Source: Hydractinia symbiolongicarpus (Eukaryota; Cnidaria; Hydrozoa; Anthoathecata; Hydractiniidae). From it: a stretch of DNA of 64,000 bases. Shown piece after piece: positions 30,515-42,704 of the stretch; the stretch's first letter is position 1; each line of letters begins with the position of its first letter. The stretch covers positions 21,824,001 through 21,888,000 of the forward strand of contig NC_079883.1 of assembly GCF_029227915.1 (NCBI RefSeq), written 5' to 3'. The position numbers were made by a program, and so were the translations under genes. The notes under the pieces were generated by a model. That model had not been told where the DNA came from and made no database searches. It saw only the letters and a list, made by a program, of their open reading frames with translations.

Positions 30515-33276
30515 TTATCTTGCGAGTGTGTTGGTGTGATTGTCGAAGCAAACTTCATCAGCATCCGTGTTTTCTGAATCAGCCGAGTCGCACTTCTTGA
30601 TAAAAACCACTTTCCCCCCTTCACCATTTTTTACACCAATGGTCAATTCGTGTGTATGCCCATTAGCTTGTTCTGCAGTGATCTTAAGGCTTTGGATATC
30701 GCCATCAATCAATTTCTCGTAATCTTCCCTTGAAATTTCAACGATGTGTTGATGTCCAGTTGTGTGTTCGCTGTGTGATAAACCTGTACTGAAGTACAAA
30801 TTCTCGTTTTGAATGGGGTTGTGTATGCTCAACATATCTTCAATCGAATTCAGCTTCTTCCAAACAGAACTTCCTTCTCCAAACACGGGCATGATTGGAT
30901 ATCGTTGTCGAATTTTTGCATCGATACCTTTGATAGTTGGAAAAAAGATTCGTGTACCAGATGCATGGGCTATGTGGTTTTTGCCATCACTAGATTGAAC
31001 GACTACACCCTTAGTTTTGGATGTATCTGCAGGATCAATGTCGGTTTGCTCTCCTGAGAAGAACAGGTCCGGTGTCATGTAGTAATTGCGACTGTCAATT
31101 ACTTTAAAAGGGTCATTTTTCGATCCAGTTCCATTAAGTTTTCCATATGGAATATTGTAAGGATTCCAGGAGTGTAAAGGTGTGAGGTAGATGATCTCAA
31201 CAGGAATAGCATAAGAAACTTTTGTATGAATCGTTTTTGGTTTCCCGTCTACTGTTGCGGTGTAAGACATATGTGCTACACGTTCTTGCGTGGTGTGCGC
31301 CATATACAGTCTATCAGAGAACCCTCTCTGTCCTTCGTACACTCGCTCTCCATTTGAATCGTACTGAACAAATGCGCGACTGTAATAAGCCGCGTTTAAT
31401 TTTTCATTTTTCTTGGGATTAGCTGAACGCAAGACGTGATCAGGGGCGTTGAAAGCAGATGCTTCGATGTGAGAACCATAATTATCTTTTCCTGGTACTT
31501 TTTCCATGATTTCATCCAAAAATGAATATCGTAAAGGTCCGTCCTTTCTCTTCCCCTTTGAATTGATTATTCCTTCAAGTTCAAACTTGGCAGCTCGGGA
31601 TTTTGCATAGCTGTCAGTATTTATTTTTCTGCGTTGTTGGGCTGCCGGGTCAGGAACAAGTTTTAAGAATTTCGTTGGCACGTCCACGTCAATAGGATGA
31701 CACATCAGTCGATAGTTCCATTGTGCAAGTACAGGTTTCCGGTCCTCTGTAAATCGTATAATTTTTGTTGGAAGATGAGCCAAGTTCTCCAATAAACTTT
31801 TAGAACCAGTGTAGGAGGTGAAACGAACCTGCAAGGAAATGTTTAAGTTGCATGTATAATCACTGAAAAGAAAAGGTTTAGAGAAACTTAGTTTTTAGTA
31901 TTTCAAATATTAAAAAAAAGTATTGTTATTTTTTTGTGTTTTAATTTCGAATTTTGGTATACAAAATTAAGACGAAGATTGACAATTTCACAATGCCGAA
32001 ATATTAAAATGCAGGGTCTACAACTTAATTTGGTCTAACAATAAATCAACTTCTTACTTTTTCTTGAAGATCTAGCCAGGATGATGCATCAATATGATGT
32101 CGATCACTTTCGAAGGGTTCGTCGATCTTATCACCAGCACCTCCCAACGTCCACGCTCCTTCGAGGTATACAAGAAGAGGTTTAAAATATTTCCTATAAT
32201 CTCGAACAGAGTAATCCTGTTCATGAAATGCCTTAAACCATTCTCTCATCTCGGCTGCTTGTTTTTCTACACTTCCCGCGGCTTTTACTGCTGGTGGTAC
32301 GTCAGGAAATTTGACGTCTTCCGTAGCATGGTATTTTTTGTTGTTGGTCACAGCTTGTTTTAGCCGATAGTCGTTATGACGTGTGCGAAATTCAACGCCG
32401 TTTAGAACTCCGATAAATTCTCCCATACCAACCGTTCTAATGTTATTCGAATGCTCGTGAATAGAGCTAAATGTGCGTCCTGTGTGTGTGTTTGAATAAT
32501 AGTTTTTAGCTCCCGCTAAATAAAATAACAATTATTTGAAATAGTGAATATGGTTTAGCTATAGCAAACAATTTCTAACAACATGAAGAAAAAAGCTTAC
32601 TTTGAATCGCTCTGATTTGTTTGATGCCAGAATTTCCATCACTTCGTTGTTTTTCTTCTTCGTGAAAGCTGTCCCCTTGAATTTGCTGGGTCAACAAGTA
32701 AAAATCGTTTTGTAGCTCGTTAATCTTTTCTAATCTAGCTTTTTTCTCCTGTTCGTTCATATCGCCGGACAATGCATCAAAAACTGTTTGCAAGTCTTTC
32801 TGTACAGCTTCAAAATCTTTTGCCTTTTTTTCAATGTTTTCTTTATTTTTTTTCAATTTATCATTAAGCCACTTGGATCTCTTCTCATAGTTCTCTTTGA
32901 ACTTATTCATAGCATTCACTAGGTTCGATAACTTTGAGTATTTTTCGTCAGCCACTTTATTTGTTGCATAGTCTTTCAGACTGTCTTTGGCAACACTGAT
33001 TTTACTTTCGACTTCTTTCTTTAATTCTTCCCGAAACTTTTCATTGCTGTCGACCATAACTTTCAGGTTTTCATCTAAGTCGCTTTTTAATTGTGTTAAC
33101 GCAGTCCCAAGAGCTGCATCTTCTTTTGCGCTCTTTAAGGCTACAGCAAGCTTCTTTATCTGTTCTTGCATACTCTGAACTTGGGTTTTTTTTGCATCTA
33201 ATTGCTCTTCATAGGTCAAGCAAGTTATTTGCGTTACGCAAACAAGCCAGGAACATGCATACAGGATAGCCCACAT
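30515..33276 (-). CDS. Gene C: secreted coiled-coil protein of the same family (815 aa)
   Basis: CDS exons: 33276-32601, 32515-32058 and 31828-30515; phases 1 and 0. The chosen ATG gives MWAILYACSWLVCVTQITCL, a signal peptide, and abuts an acceptor-like TTTTTTTACAAAG; an upstream in-frame ATG is less likely. Residues about 20-200 form a strongly charged coiled coil, longer than in B and poorly conserved in sequence. Junction: RSDGNSGIKQIRAIQ. Exon 2: NNIRTVGMGEFIGVLNG, MREWFKAFHEQDYSVRDY, SDRHHIDASSWLDLQEK. Exon 3: LENLAHLPTKIIRF, QWNYRLMCHP, KVPGKDNYGS, YAIPVEIIYLTPLHSWNPY, IRQRYPIMPVFGEGSSVWKK, then GHQHIVEI, GHTHELTI and VCFDNHTNTL. C and B are clearly closest to each other in exons 2-3. 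C converges on B with a 3.4-kb gap. Function unknown. Confidence 0.87.
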
Positions 33277-34639
33277 CTTTGTAAAAAAATATTCACAGAT
33301 ATTTATTTGGAGAAAAAACATGAAATCAAATATATACAAAAAAACGTTATTAATGTGCTTAAATAAATATTAAATCCATCCTAATAATTCCTAATTTCGC
33401 ATAACTGTCATGTACAGTTTTCTTGCTAGAAAAAAAAAGTTTACCTTGGAAATGGATGTGTCTTTCCACCTCACGACGTTTTATTGACCTGCAAGAATTT
33501 TCTCAATATGTCGTTGATGAAAAAGTCATTAAGTTTAAAGGTGATATCCCCCTTTTACTGCGTAATCTCGTGCAGCGTATACCCTAATCAATTAGTTAGG
33601 ACACAATGCTGTTACATGTTAATGACTCGTAGGCTGGGAAAAATTCAGTATCACTTAACTTAATAATAGAAAGAAATCCGACAGCATAAAAGACGATTAC
33701 GCGCAGTATAATCGAGTTCAATGGAGCGCGCAATGTTTAGTGCCCAGTGCCCCTTGATTACTCCCTTTCACATCTGAAGTAATAATGAAAATATAATAGA
33801 CATGATATACTAATGAGAAGGCATTAATAAGAAATTCAACTGTAGGATTAGTAACTTTTGCTTCCACGCACGTACGTAATACGTTCTTAGTAGATGTCTA
33901 GTATTTTGTATTGTCGGAAATGTGTAGGATTGAGATAAGATATAGTTAGCTAAAAAATTAATCCCTACTTTGTGTACATTCTTTAGCATAAGAAGCTGTG
34001 TGCATGAGATTGGTAAAACGTGATGTAAAATAAACAGACCGTGGGAACGCGTTCTCGAGGTTTTGCAAAACGAGAGAGGAATATTTTTACTAAAAAAGAA
34101 TATGCACTATTATAAAAAAATGTGTTATATGGCTTCTGTTTAGCTAAAACGTGAAAGGAACCACACGTTACAGACTGCAACAAAGTATTTATTGTTTGCT
34201 TAGTCTTTCTAAGAATAAATGCAGTTAGGTAGCTACAACTTTGACAGCTTTATAAGTTCGTGTTAAAGTCTTACACAATTCTCTGGGCGTGACACTTGTA
34301 GCAAAACTTTTGCAAGTAAACATTACACATTATTTTAATGTTTATCTTCGAATTCTTGGCATTTAATCTAAAATAACTTAATCTATTAACTTTATATAAC
34401 TTTTATATATGCGATACAAGTATAGTAAATCAAACTAGCTAGTATTTGCACCTATCAATGGCACCCTCTGGCTATTTTGTGATGTCCAGTCACATGTACC
34501 GCGTAGAATCAATCTTCAAAGTGATTAAATCACCTTTATAACTATCACGTTCTAAAGGGCTGAAGCATGTAACACCCTGTCTAGGTCAGTTGAAGTAGTG
34601 TTATTGAAAATCAAAGTGTCTTGGATTAATGTTTCAAAA
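33277..34639. other. Upstream flank of gene C, no gene recognised
   Basis: Should contain the untranslated first exon and promoter of gene C on the minus strand. No repeat or other exon is seen. Confidence 0.35.
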
Positions 34640-36782
34640 TTTATCTTTCGTTCGGAGACATGCTCAGAAATTGGATGATTTCCACAGAGGAATTACTAAC
34701 CCTCCTTTAGCTTCTTTTAGAAATACAATTTACAGGAGACACTAGGTAGTTGTATTCATGCACCCAGGGACAACAAAATGAATCTGCGCCTAAAGAACAA
34801 ATAAATTTCGAATAAAATCTATCATTTTTCTTACTTTGAAAAGTAGCAAAACAATCAATTGTAAAAGGTCCCCATTTTGCATTTACTAGCTGGGAACATT
34901 CTGGACTAGTCACCCAATCATCGTAATCTATCATTCTCGAGATTTTACCAGCGTTTTCATTAAGGAATTTGGGTATCCAGTTGTTTATATAATTGATATC
35001 ATACACTCTTAATAGTTCAAATATCTTTTAATGGAATACTTTTGTAATTCATTTTCCACTCCCAGATGAAAATATTTTGAAAGCTAAATAATTATCAGTA
35101 AACCATAACACAGGCTTGTACTGAAGTTGTTCTTTAAATGACTCTAACTCCAACTCTATAGGTTCATTTCTCGCTATTGCTCCTAATGCTACATCGCTAG
35201 CGTCAGAAAATATATTAAAATTAATGGTTTTCTTATCTAAACACCAGCAATTAAGCAATCAAGAATTATCTCTAAAAAACGTAAGCTCCTTAAGTGCATC
35301 TGGGAAATTGAATATATTGAAGATAGCATTCCACGAGGTCCTGTTTTCTATGATTCGGTGGATTTCTCTTGTCATTAAGCACATAATGTCACCCAAAACA
35401 ATTTTTGTAGAAACAATATTAGATAATTTTCTTGCAAATATGTGCGGGTGTGTGATTGCGTTCGAGATACTTTCAAATAAAGAAGAAACTCTTTTTTCAC
35501 ACACTTGGACAATGTTTGTATTACAATTTAGGGTGAGTCCCAGCCATGTTAAATGTATGGCAGGTTCCCAACACGACCTTTCTTCGTTAACTACAATTAC
35601 TGTCTTTTACAGCGTGGCTCTCACTAAACAAGCACTTTTACGATACTCAGAATAAGAAGACTCTGTCCAAGCGCCGTTGTTTAAGTAAACGCTAATTTTA
35701 ACACCCCTGTCTTACCAAAATGAAAGTAAAAGACGAAATAACTTCTTAAAGATATAGGGAACTGTTATGAAGCCAAACGGTAAAACTATCAATTTTCCAC
35801 GAAAAAGTATGTCTGATGTTCTACGTAAATATCTAGATGATGATAACCTTTTTTAAAGTCAAATATATGTTTAAAATTTTCTTTCTAAATAAATTCTTTG
35901 AATGACTGCCAGTCATCAAACTGTAGCCCTTTCTAAGCTGTGTATTAACATATCTTAGGTACAAAATAAGTCGTTTTTTCTCGTGGAATTATAGTTAACA
36001 GAAAGAGGATTTACAACTTTCGGTGCAGTTGAAGTTTCTAGTACAGAACCTGATTCTAAAAAAAGCTGTAACTTCTTCAGTGACAAAATGTTCCTCATGC
36101 AGGTATGATTTGTTATTTGAAAATTAAGCCCTAACTGGATATTTCAAAAATGGGAGATTATACCCAAGTTTAACGCTTTTTAAAATATTCTTAATAACCC
36201 CTACTTCTTCCCAAAAATCTAACACAATTTCTATCATTACTTTTTTTGGATTGTTGACTGGTTGTTGGTGACTGGGCAATTTGTCCTCCAGTTTTCCTGT
36301 TGTACACACGCAAGACATACATCTGTAGGATTCGGTCCTCTTGTCGACCTGTACAGGCTTGCCAAAGGTCTTGGCATGGTGGATAATGGATACCTCGACT
36401 GGTAACTGTTGGGACTGTCTAGATTTGTGACATGAAAAGCCTGTTTGTTGCTGTGACGCAAGAAAGGACTGTTGGTATGATGAGGAATTAAGACGAAATG
36501 AATTGCGAAATGATTTCGGCTAATGGTTCTTTTCCTTTTTCAAAGCTTTTCTTTCAGCAGCATTTATCTTCTTATCGTATCTAAATCGCTTGCTAATTCG
36601 TCTGAGACATACTCAGATACGGTGTTCCATCCCGCAGGCGACCTATCAGCAATTCTGATGAGTTTGTTGCTGTTGTTGATCTTCTGATTTAGATCGACCA
36701 TTTGTCTTAGTAGCTTGATCTTCCTGCCCTCTTCAATGTATAACATCATGGATTTCTTGCAGAACATCAGCGTTGTAATCAA
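34640..36782 (-). mobile_element. DIRS-type retrotransposon remnant (copy 1)
   Basis: Minus-strand order: Gag RIADRSPAGWNTVSEY (36660-36580); a zinc knuckle CLACVQQENWRTNC (36320 region) with Asn where His is expected; RT fragments KTTYFVPKIC, FDDWQSFKEFI and KKGYHHLDI (36000-35840); RNase H-type block SSLFESISNAITHPHIFARK, MTREIHRIIENRTSWNA and IFSDASDVALGAIARNEP; and a terminal block IDYDDWVTSPECSQ, WGPFTIDCFATFQ, CCPWVHEYNYLVSPVNCIS. These are the conserved blocks of metazoan DIRS polyproteins. Stops and frameshifts are frequent, and no tyrosine recombinase is seen downstream. It is closely related to 57113-60264 on the plus strand. Confidence 0.78.
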
Positions 36783-39700
36783 ATTGTTTGATATTACTTT
36801 ATAACTTGAACGAAACCTCTAATTGCAGTTTCTTGTTTGCTTTTTCTTCACTGGCCATTTCTCATTTCAGATTGGAAAATTTGGCATCGTGCATACGTGC
36901 GCATCAGTCGGAAGGCTTTGTCAGTTTAAGCTATGAAATTTGTAGTTTGTTGTTTGGCCATGACCGACTGCAAAAACTAACTAACGACGTGTTATATTTC
37001 TCCTGCTTATCCTGCCCTCTTATTTTCTTTGGCATGTGGCAAAGCAAAGTGGACTTTAACTGTATCTTGACATACCGGTTATACGCCTTTAATAAATTCA
37101 TAAATCTGTGTGCTGCTGCTTGTGCCAGACAGGTAATACTGCTATGTTATTGTATAAAAGGAAAAAATTCCTATTTCCTTTTTAAATTACCAGTCCCTTA
37201 TTTAGACGGTTCCACGTAATATCCAATCCAATAGTGAACATGCAGCGTTTTAATGCATCGATAAAATTCTTTGAAGCCTGTGTAATACCTAGTAAAGTTA
37301 TTCGTTTGAAAGAAAATTTTACTTTCTGTTCTTTGGAGAGACAGACCTGCACAGATTATGTCTGTGTAACTAACTCTCTGACCCTTGAGCCGAATTTTTT
37401 TTTGAAGAAATATCGGAGAGCAAGTCTTCGTTTCGTTTTTTTTGATCTTGGTAGTGATCAGCTGCCACAAAAGTCAGATAATCCAAAGCAAGATTGTTAA
37501 AAGGATGGAAATATTTTATTAGGTAGAATTTTCGTGTCATAAAAATTTGTTTAAAATTCTGCCGTCTATACCAGAGGGGTTTATGACTTCGTTAACTCCA
37601 TGTAGCATGTCACCACATTGAAGTAGGATAGATACGATTTTTATATGAGAAATATTCCAAAGAATATGCTCATATAAATAATAGGAGGAGTTTACATCAG
37701 TTTCCATTCTTAGATCTTTTAATCTTACGAATGTGCTAGGAATATATCGGGATGATATTTGCCCAAAAGTTAAGAATATTTGAAACGAAAAAAACACTAT
37801 TCATATAAAAAAAGGCGTATATCGCAATGATATGAGGGAATTTATCCTGAAGAGTGATCTTTGTAACGTTGCCGGGTTAATCGTTCTCAAAGTACGTGCC
37901 AATGTTATTTAATGTATAATTCTTGCTTGGTAAGGTTATTGTGTGTATATTCCAAACGAACTTAATTATTTATAAGATTGTCCTACGCTCTGACTTTAAG
38001 GGCAAACTTTTGAGAAAGTTGGTATATTTTTACGTAGACCTCGCTTTAATTATTACTAACTTTGTGTTGAATTTCCAAGTGCTGGGTCGTTCCAGGCAGT
38101 GAAGGTAAAAGTTGATAAAACCTTCCAGCAAGGTTGTGTTTGCTGTTTAACAAAAAATATTCAATATTCCATTTTTGTGCAACAGTCAGTTGAAGTAGTA
38201 CATCGGTACCCTATTGCTTTTTCAAATGGTTTTAGTTATTTTTCGTTTACAAAATAAAATTCAAAAGAGGCATACTGATGTTTTTCCAGATATGTTGGCG
38301 GTGTTCTAACATTCGCCACGAGTTTTTATCCGTCATCAACTTCAATGATTAAAGATTGTGTTTATGGTTAAAAAAGTGTCGCGTCTGCTTGGCGCATAGT
38401 TGTCACACGTCGTTGCTGCACAACGCAGTACCTTCATGAAAATGTATGAATAATAATGTAAAACTTCTATATTCCACACATTAAAATATTGTTGTCCATT
38501 TCCTGAAGAGTTTGCGCCATATTTTATTGTGCCAAAGATTTTATTTTTAGTAGCCAAAAGAGTGCTTGCACTCAGTATTTTAAGTTCATAACATGTTTTC
38601 AAAAAGATAATTTTGTAGCTAATTTGCCGCCGATTTTGCAATTCACAATTCGCTTCCTGAAAATCCCCCCTTTACGTAGACCAGAATACTAAAACTATTT
38701 TGATTATTCCTAAAAACAATAATACGAGAGTATCAAAAATTTACATGAAGTTAGAATCGTAAAAATGTTTTTTCAGGGAATACTCAGTTGATAGCTACAA
38801 AGATTGTCATAAATTAAAATTATTCATAGGTATATCAAAGTTTAAAGTTTGAAGATTTTTGAACTAAAGTTATAGTTCTTACAAAAAACAAACCTTACTC
38901 GTTCATGCCAGCATCTACAATCCCACACAAAATAAGTAAGTGTGATTTTTGTCAGTAAAAAATCAGTGTACCCCTACCCCAATATCAGTGTTGATTTACG
39001 TCTTGTTTTGTGCCCTGACATGTGAAAACAACACTGATACAGGGGATGGGGGGGAGGGGAACACTATTTTGAGAGAATTGCCACTATATTTTGTCTGGAA
39101 TTGTTGTGTCTTCATCCCGGTCGAAATCACAACTTCCTACCAAACCTCTTTTTCCTTGCGTTGTAACGGAGTACTACGAACCAAGTTGGCAAATCATACT
39201 AATTTCTGTATCAGTGTGTGAGACTACTGCCAGTTCTGTTTACATTAGCAACGTTCGAAAAATGGAAAATTCAACTTTGCAAACAAAGGGGAGATATATT
39301 GCCGTACTAGTTCAAACCTAAAATTGCGGATGAAGCTGATTCAGGTTCCAGATGGAAAATATTTTAAGTTTAGGTAGCAAGATTCGAAGTCGATGCTGAG
39401 AAATGATGCAGGTATAAAACTGTCAACAAATTCAGGTATACATAGCAGTTAATGAAAATCGCTGTAGTAATTCTTATTAGCTGTAGTCTTGGAGGCTGCA
39501 ATGTAATATTATTTTTTTACAGAATCTTATTTTTCTTTCCTTCAATAAGAATGCATGATCGATTATATTAGCTTCAAGGCAGTATGTTTAAATAAAGACG
39601 TTCTCTGGACGACGATAGTAAATTTAGCTGATCACTACCCAACACGTAGAGCACATGTAGAGAATAAGTTAGTAGTGCACGCAACCTCGTTCCCAGATCA

Positions 39701-40259
39701 TTTTGTCTTTTTGATGAATTTGATAGCGGCGGAAAGGCCCTAACACAGGCTGGTCACATGTTCGCTGCCTCGCGTGGGATTATTTTGTAAGCAAAAGTAT
39801 AAAAAATAAAGTGGTCGATTTTTTTTTAAAAAAAATACTAGCTAAATCTGACATCAACTTCAGAAAGGCTCATTCGAAACATATGTGAGAAAAGATAACG
39901 TTTTTAGCTCTACATGGTATAAGCAAATGACAACCATTTTTGAAGTGTTTGTCCTTCCGCTGCAGAATTAGTACCTAAATATCGATGTTGTTGAATTTAT
40001 TACTCTTCTAAGGTACGCAACTCAATGTTGAAAGTCAATGTTTAGGTCTATTTTTATAAAGATTTTGGTGACAAGCCGGCTTTGTATTCTTCAAATCTTA
40101 TGTAAGCTGATTAAATTATCCATCACATTTCTAAGAACCATTTTGTTGGCTAAAACCGTATACATATGTATGTAAACATAATGAAATTATTTGATATGCT
40201 AACCAAGCCCATGTATTGTGCATTAAGTGTGACACTAGAACGTAAACTGTGTTGCACGC
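36783..40259. other. No gene recognised
   Basis: May include the 5' end of the DIRS copy up to about 37000. The rest carries only isolated short frames. At 39677-39690 a CCTCGTTCCCAG terminus-like sequence recalls the foldback family, without a matching partner. Confidence 0.35.
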
Positions 40260-40740
40260 TTTTTGGCAGTCTAGCCAGGGACCCGACGTCGAAACGCCGG
40301 TTAAGCCACAAGTAAAAGTGTTACTCAGCGTTGAACACCATGTGGAGATATAAAATAGAACTGGAAATTGTGCCATACGTTCAAGTGGAGCGATCTAGTA
40401 CAGTTATGCACTATGTCGTAAATCGAGTGAAGCGCACACAACATTATCTTTTTGTTTTAGCGAAATGTGCAGAAAAGTTATTTTTAAAAAATATATTACA
40501 CCCGAAACATTCTATATAATGTGCGCGCTTCACTCAATGTACGGCGTACTGTTTGCCTGTTCCAAAGCGCTCCACCTGAATGTACAGCATACTGTTTACC
40601 TGTACCAAAACGCTCTACCTGAATGTATAGCACAGTTTACGGCTTGATGAAGTGCTTTATTAAGCGCTTAATGTGGCATTTAACACATGGTGACACAGGT
40701 ACTGGTGCCTTAACCCGGCGTTCTAACGCCCAGTTTTCCG
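40260..40740. mobile_element. Non-autonomous element with inverted ends and an internal 43-bp tandem duplication
   Basis: GAAACGCCGGTTAAGCCAC (near 40292-40310) and, on the minus strand, AGAACGCCGGGTTAAGGCAC (near 40726-40707) form inverted ends. Inside, TGTACGGCGTACTGTTTGCC.. and TGTACAGCATACTGTTTACC.. are adjacent copies of a roughly 43-bp unit (40538-40622), and an inverted relative (CAAGTGGAGCG) lies at 40381. No coding capacity. Confidence 0.6.
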
Positions 40741-40779
40741 GTTAGTGTATGTCATAACACCCATATACATCTGTTGGTC

Positions 40780-40880
40780 ACGCAAAATGGTACCGCAAGT
40801 AGCGAGACGCATGTAATGCGGTATGGAGAGAACGGGCAAACCCATGAACTTATCCACGGATCACTGACTAGTATGTATGT
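40780..40880. repeat. Interspersed Helitron-like repeat, copy 2
   Basis: Matches 18795-18890 block by block (GCAAAATGGTACCGCAAGTA, ATGCGGTA, ACTTATCCA, ACTAGT). The end GATCACTGACTAGT keeps the CTAGT terminus. Confidence 0.6.
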
Positions 40881-41012
40881 AAACTTTTTTAAAAAAATTT
40901 GCATAACTTTTTTCTGTAATAAAGGAAAAGCTTTTCAGTTGAAGAAAGACCGTTAAAAAAGCTTGTAATTCTCAGGTTATGACCTTGGTATTTCTGTAAA
41001 TATTTCTGTTAC

Positions 41013-41912
41013 TCAGTCTATTACAACTCTCGTATTTAGATACAAAATTTTAAAGCTTTTTGACATTGTCTCTACAACAGCTTTTTTTGTTGCCCATATA
41101 TTTAAAGCACGTAACTTTATATGCAAAAAATCATACCAAGTAATAAGGATTCGACTAATATTACTTGTTGACATATTGAACGGCACGCCAAGATCTTCAA
41201 TAGGAAAACCACATCTTAATCTTGTTAAAACTAGAAAAAATTCTTCTCGGGGTTCTTGACTTCTAGTCCTTTCCCTATTTGGGCCATTGGATAGTTTCTT
41301 GGAATCATATCCCCAATAAAATAGTGATGAAGCATCAGGCATAAGGAATTCTTGAAATAACGCCTCAAAAAATTCATAGCTTTCAAATCAGGTATAAAAT
41401 TTAAAGTGAGTTTTATTATGCTTGAACTTGTCTATTGTAAAGGTTCTTTGCTGTGTCATATTTTTTAACTGTATATTTTTTTCAACTAATATATTTTCAA
41501 TATCATTTTTCTGTTTTGTTATTTTCTCAAGTTTTGTTTTTAAAAGTTCTATTTCCATGGCATGTTGCTCTTCTAATGTCGGTTCAACTTCGTGTGAACT
41601 TTCTTGTTCCCTTGTGGATCGAATAGGTGAAAATAACTCTGGTAAAAGTCCAAGACTAGTACGAGTGTTTCTTGGTTTTTAAGGGACTAGCAATGCGACC
41701 TTTGGAACAATAGTTGGCACTTTATTCATATATGTCTTTTTACACCCTTCAAAGTGGGCTGAGCAAACCCTATGCGAGCTTGTTGGCTTGAAGTCTTTTC
41801 TGCTAATTTTAGCTAGCTACTGCTTTCTCAAGGCCTTGTCTTTAGGAATGATGTAATAACTAAGGTCTTTGTTTCGTTTTGAATTGTTAAAACAGTGAGG
41901 AATACAGCATGT
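41013..41912 (-). pseudogene. THAP-DDE_Tnp_4 transposase pseudogene (THAP finger, coiled coil, helix-turn-helix)
   Basis: From 41911 down the minus strand encodes CCIPHCFNNSKRNK, YYIIPKDKALRKQ-stop-LAKI, [11 protein letters not shown] and [12 protein letters not shown], a THAP zinc finger (Cys..Cys..Cys..His) in which the invariant Trp after KQ has become a stop. A Gln/Glu/Lys-rich coiled-coil stretch follows in other frames (41660-41420), then FFLVLTRLRCGFPIEDLG, FNMSTSNISRILITWYDFL and MSKSFKILYLNTRVVID, the helix-turn-helix and first-Asp region of DDE_Tnp_4. The catalytic domain is lost. Upstream a poly-C run (41918 on) interrupts the frame. The same family as the transposase split by BEL. 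Confidence 0.75.
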
Positions 41913-42704
41913 TATCCCCCCCCCCCCCCATTCTTGTTCGAACCAATGTCGATTGTATTAGCTGCTTATCTAATAAGGTAGAAGAAACAGAACTAGAAGT
42001 TCCAGTGACACTGCCAGTTGTAGAGTATTCAAAAACACTATTATTTGTAGAATTCAGTGGATTTTCTTCGTTACTTTCTGTGATATTCATTACTTCAACC
42101 ATAATTGTTTACATCTAATTTTCGGCGATGAATACAACTACCATAATGCATTGCGAATTTTGAAAATTACGGGAACGGCGAATTAATTTGAATGAGAATT
42201 AATTTTTTTTAGAATAATATTTTGACAAAAATTGTTGTCAGCTGTGGCAAATTGTTTCGAAAACAAAGTAATTTTAATTTTGAAACTAATTTCAGCTTCC
42301 AGAAAAGTTTGGAATTTTGACCTGAAAAAAAATATTTAGTTGGCAATAAAACGAAATTTTATAGTCACTATCATTTCCAGTGTGCTTTTTTTACTATATA
42401 AATTTATGTCGAAAACAAAAAAGTGTCTGAGTCAGCAAGTCAAATCCAGAAAACCCGGAGTACATTAAAATAATAAACGAGGCGTAACTGACAGTGAGGC
42501 CAAAAAAAATCTTACCATGACCGTAAAGTGTGTTTCAATAAATTACCCTCCTTCGGGGCTTCTTTAATAATAAGCGACAATCAAGTGTGTTGCGTGTGTC
42601 TAGCTAAAAACCAAAAGCAATTCTGAATTTCTCTTAATGTCAGGTTTATGGGTAGCTCAAGACTTTAAAATAAATTTTTTTAGGATTTTCATGTTTGATA
42701 AAAG
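41913..42704. other. Upstream of the THAP pseudogene, no gene
   Basis: A Ser/Thr-rich minus-strand frame (42102-41930, MVEVMNITESNEENPL start) runs toward the THAP finger across a C11 tract and may be its N-terminus. Nothing else is seen. Confidence 0.3.

Noticed and set aside
36788-37219. 143-residue plus-strand frame
   Set aside because: It lies antisense to the likely 5' part of DIRS copy 1 and shows no domain.
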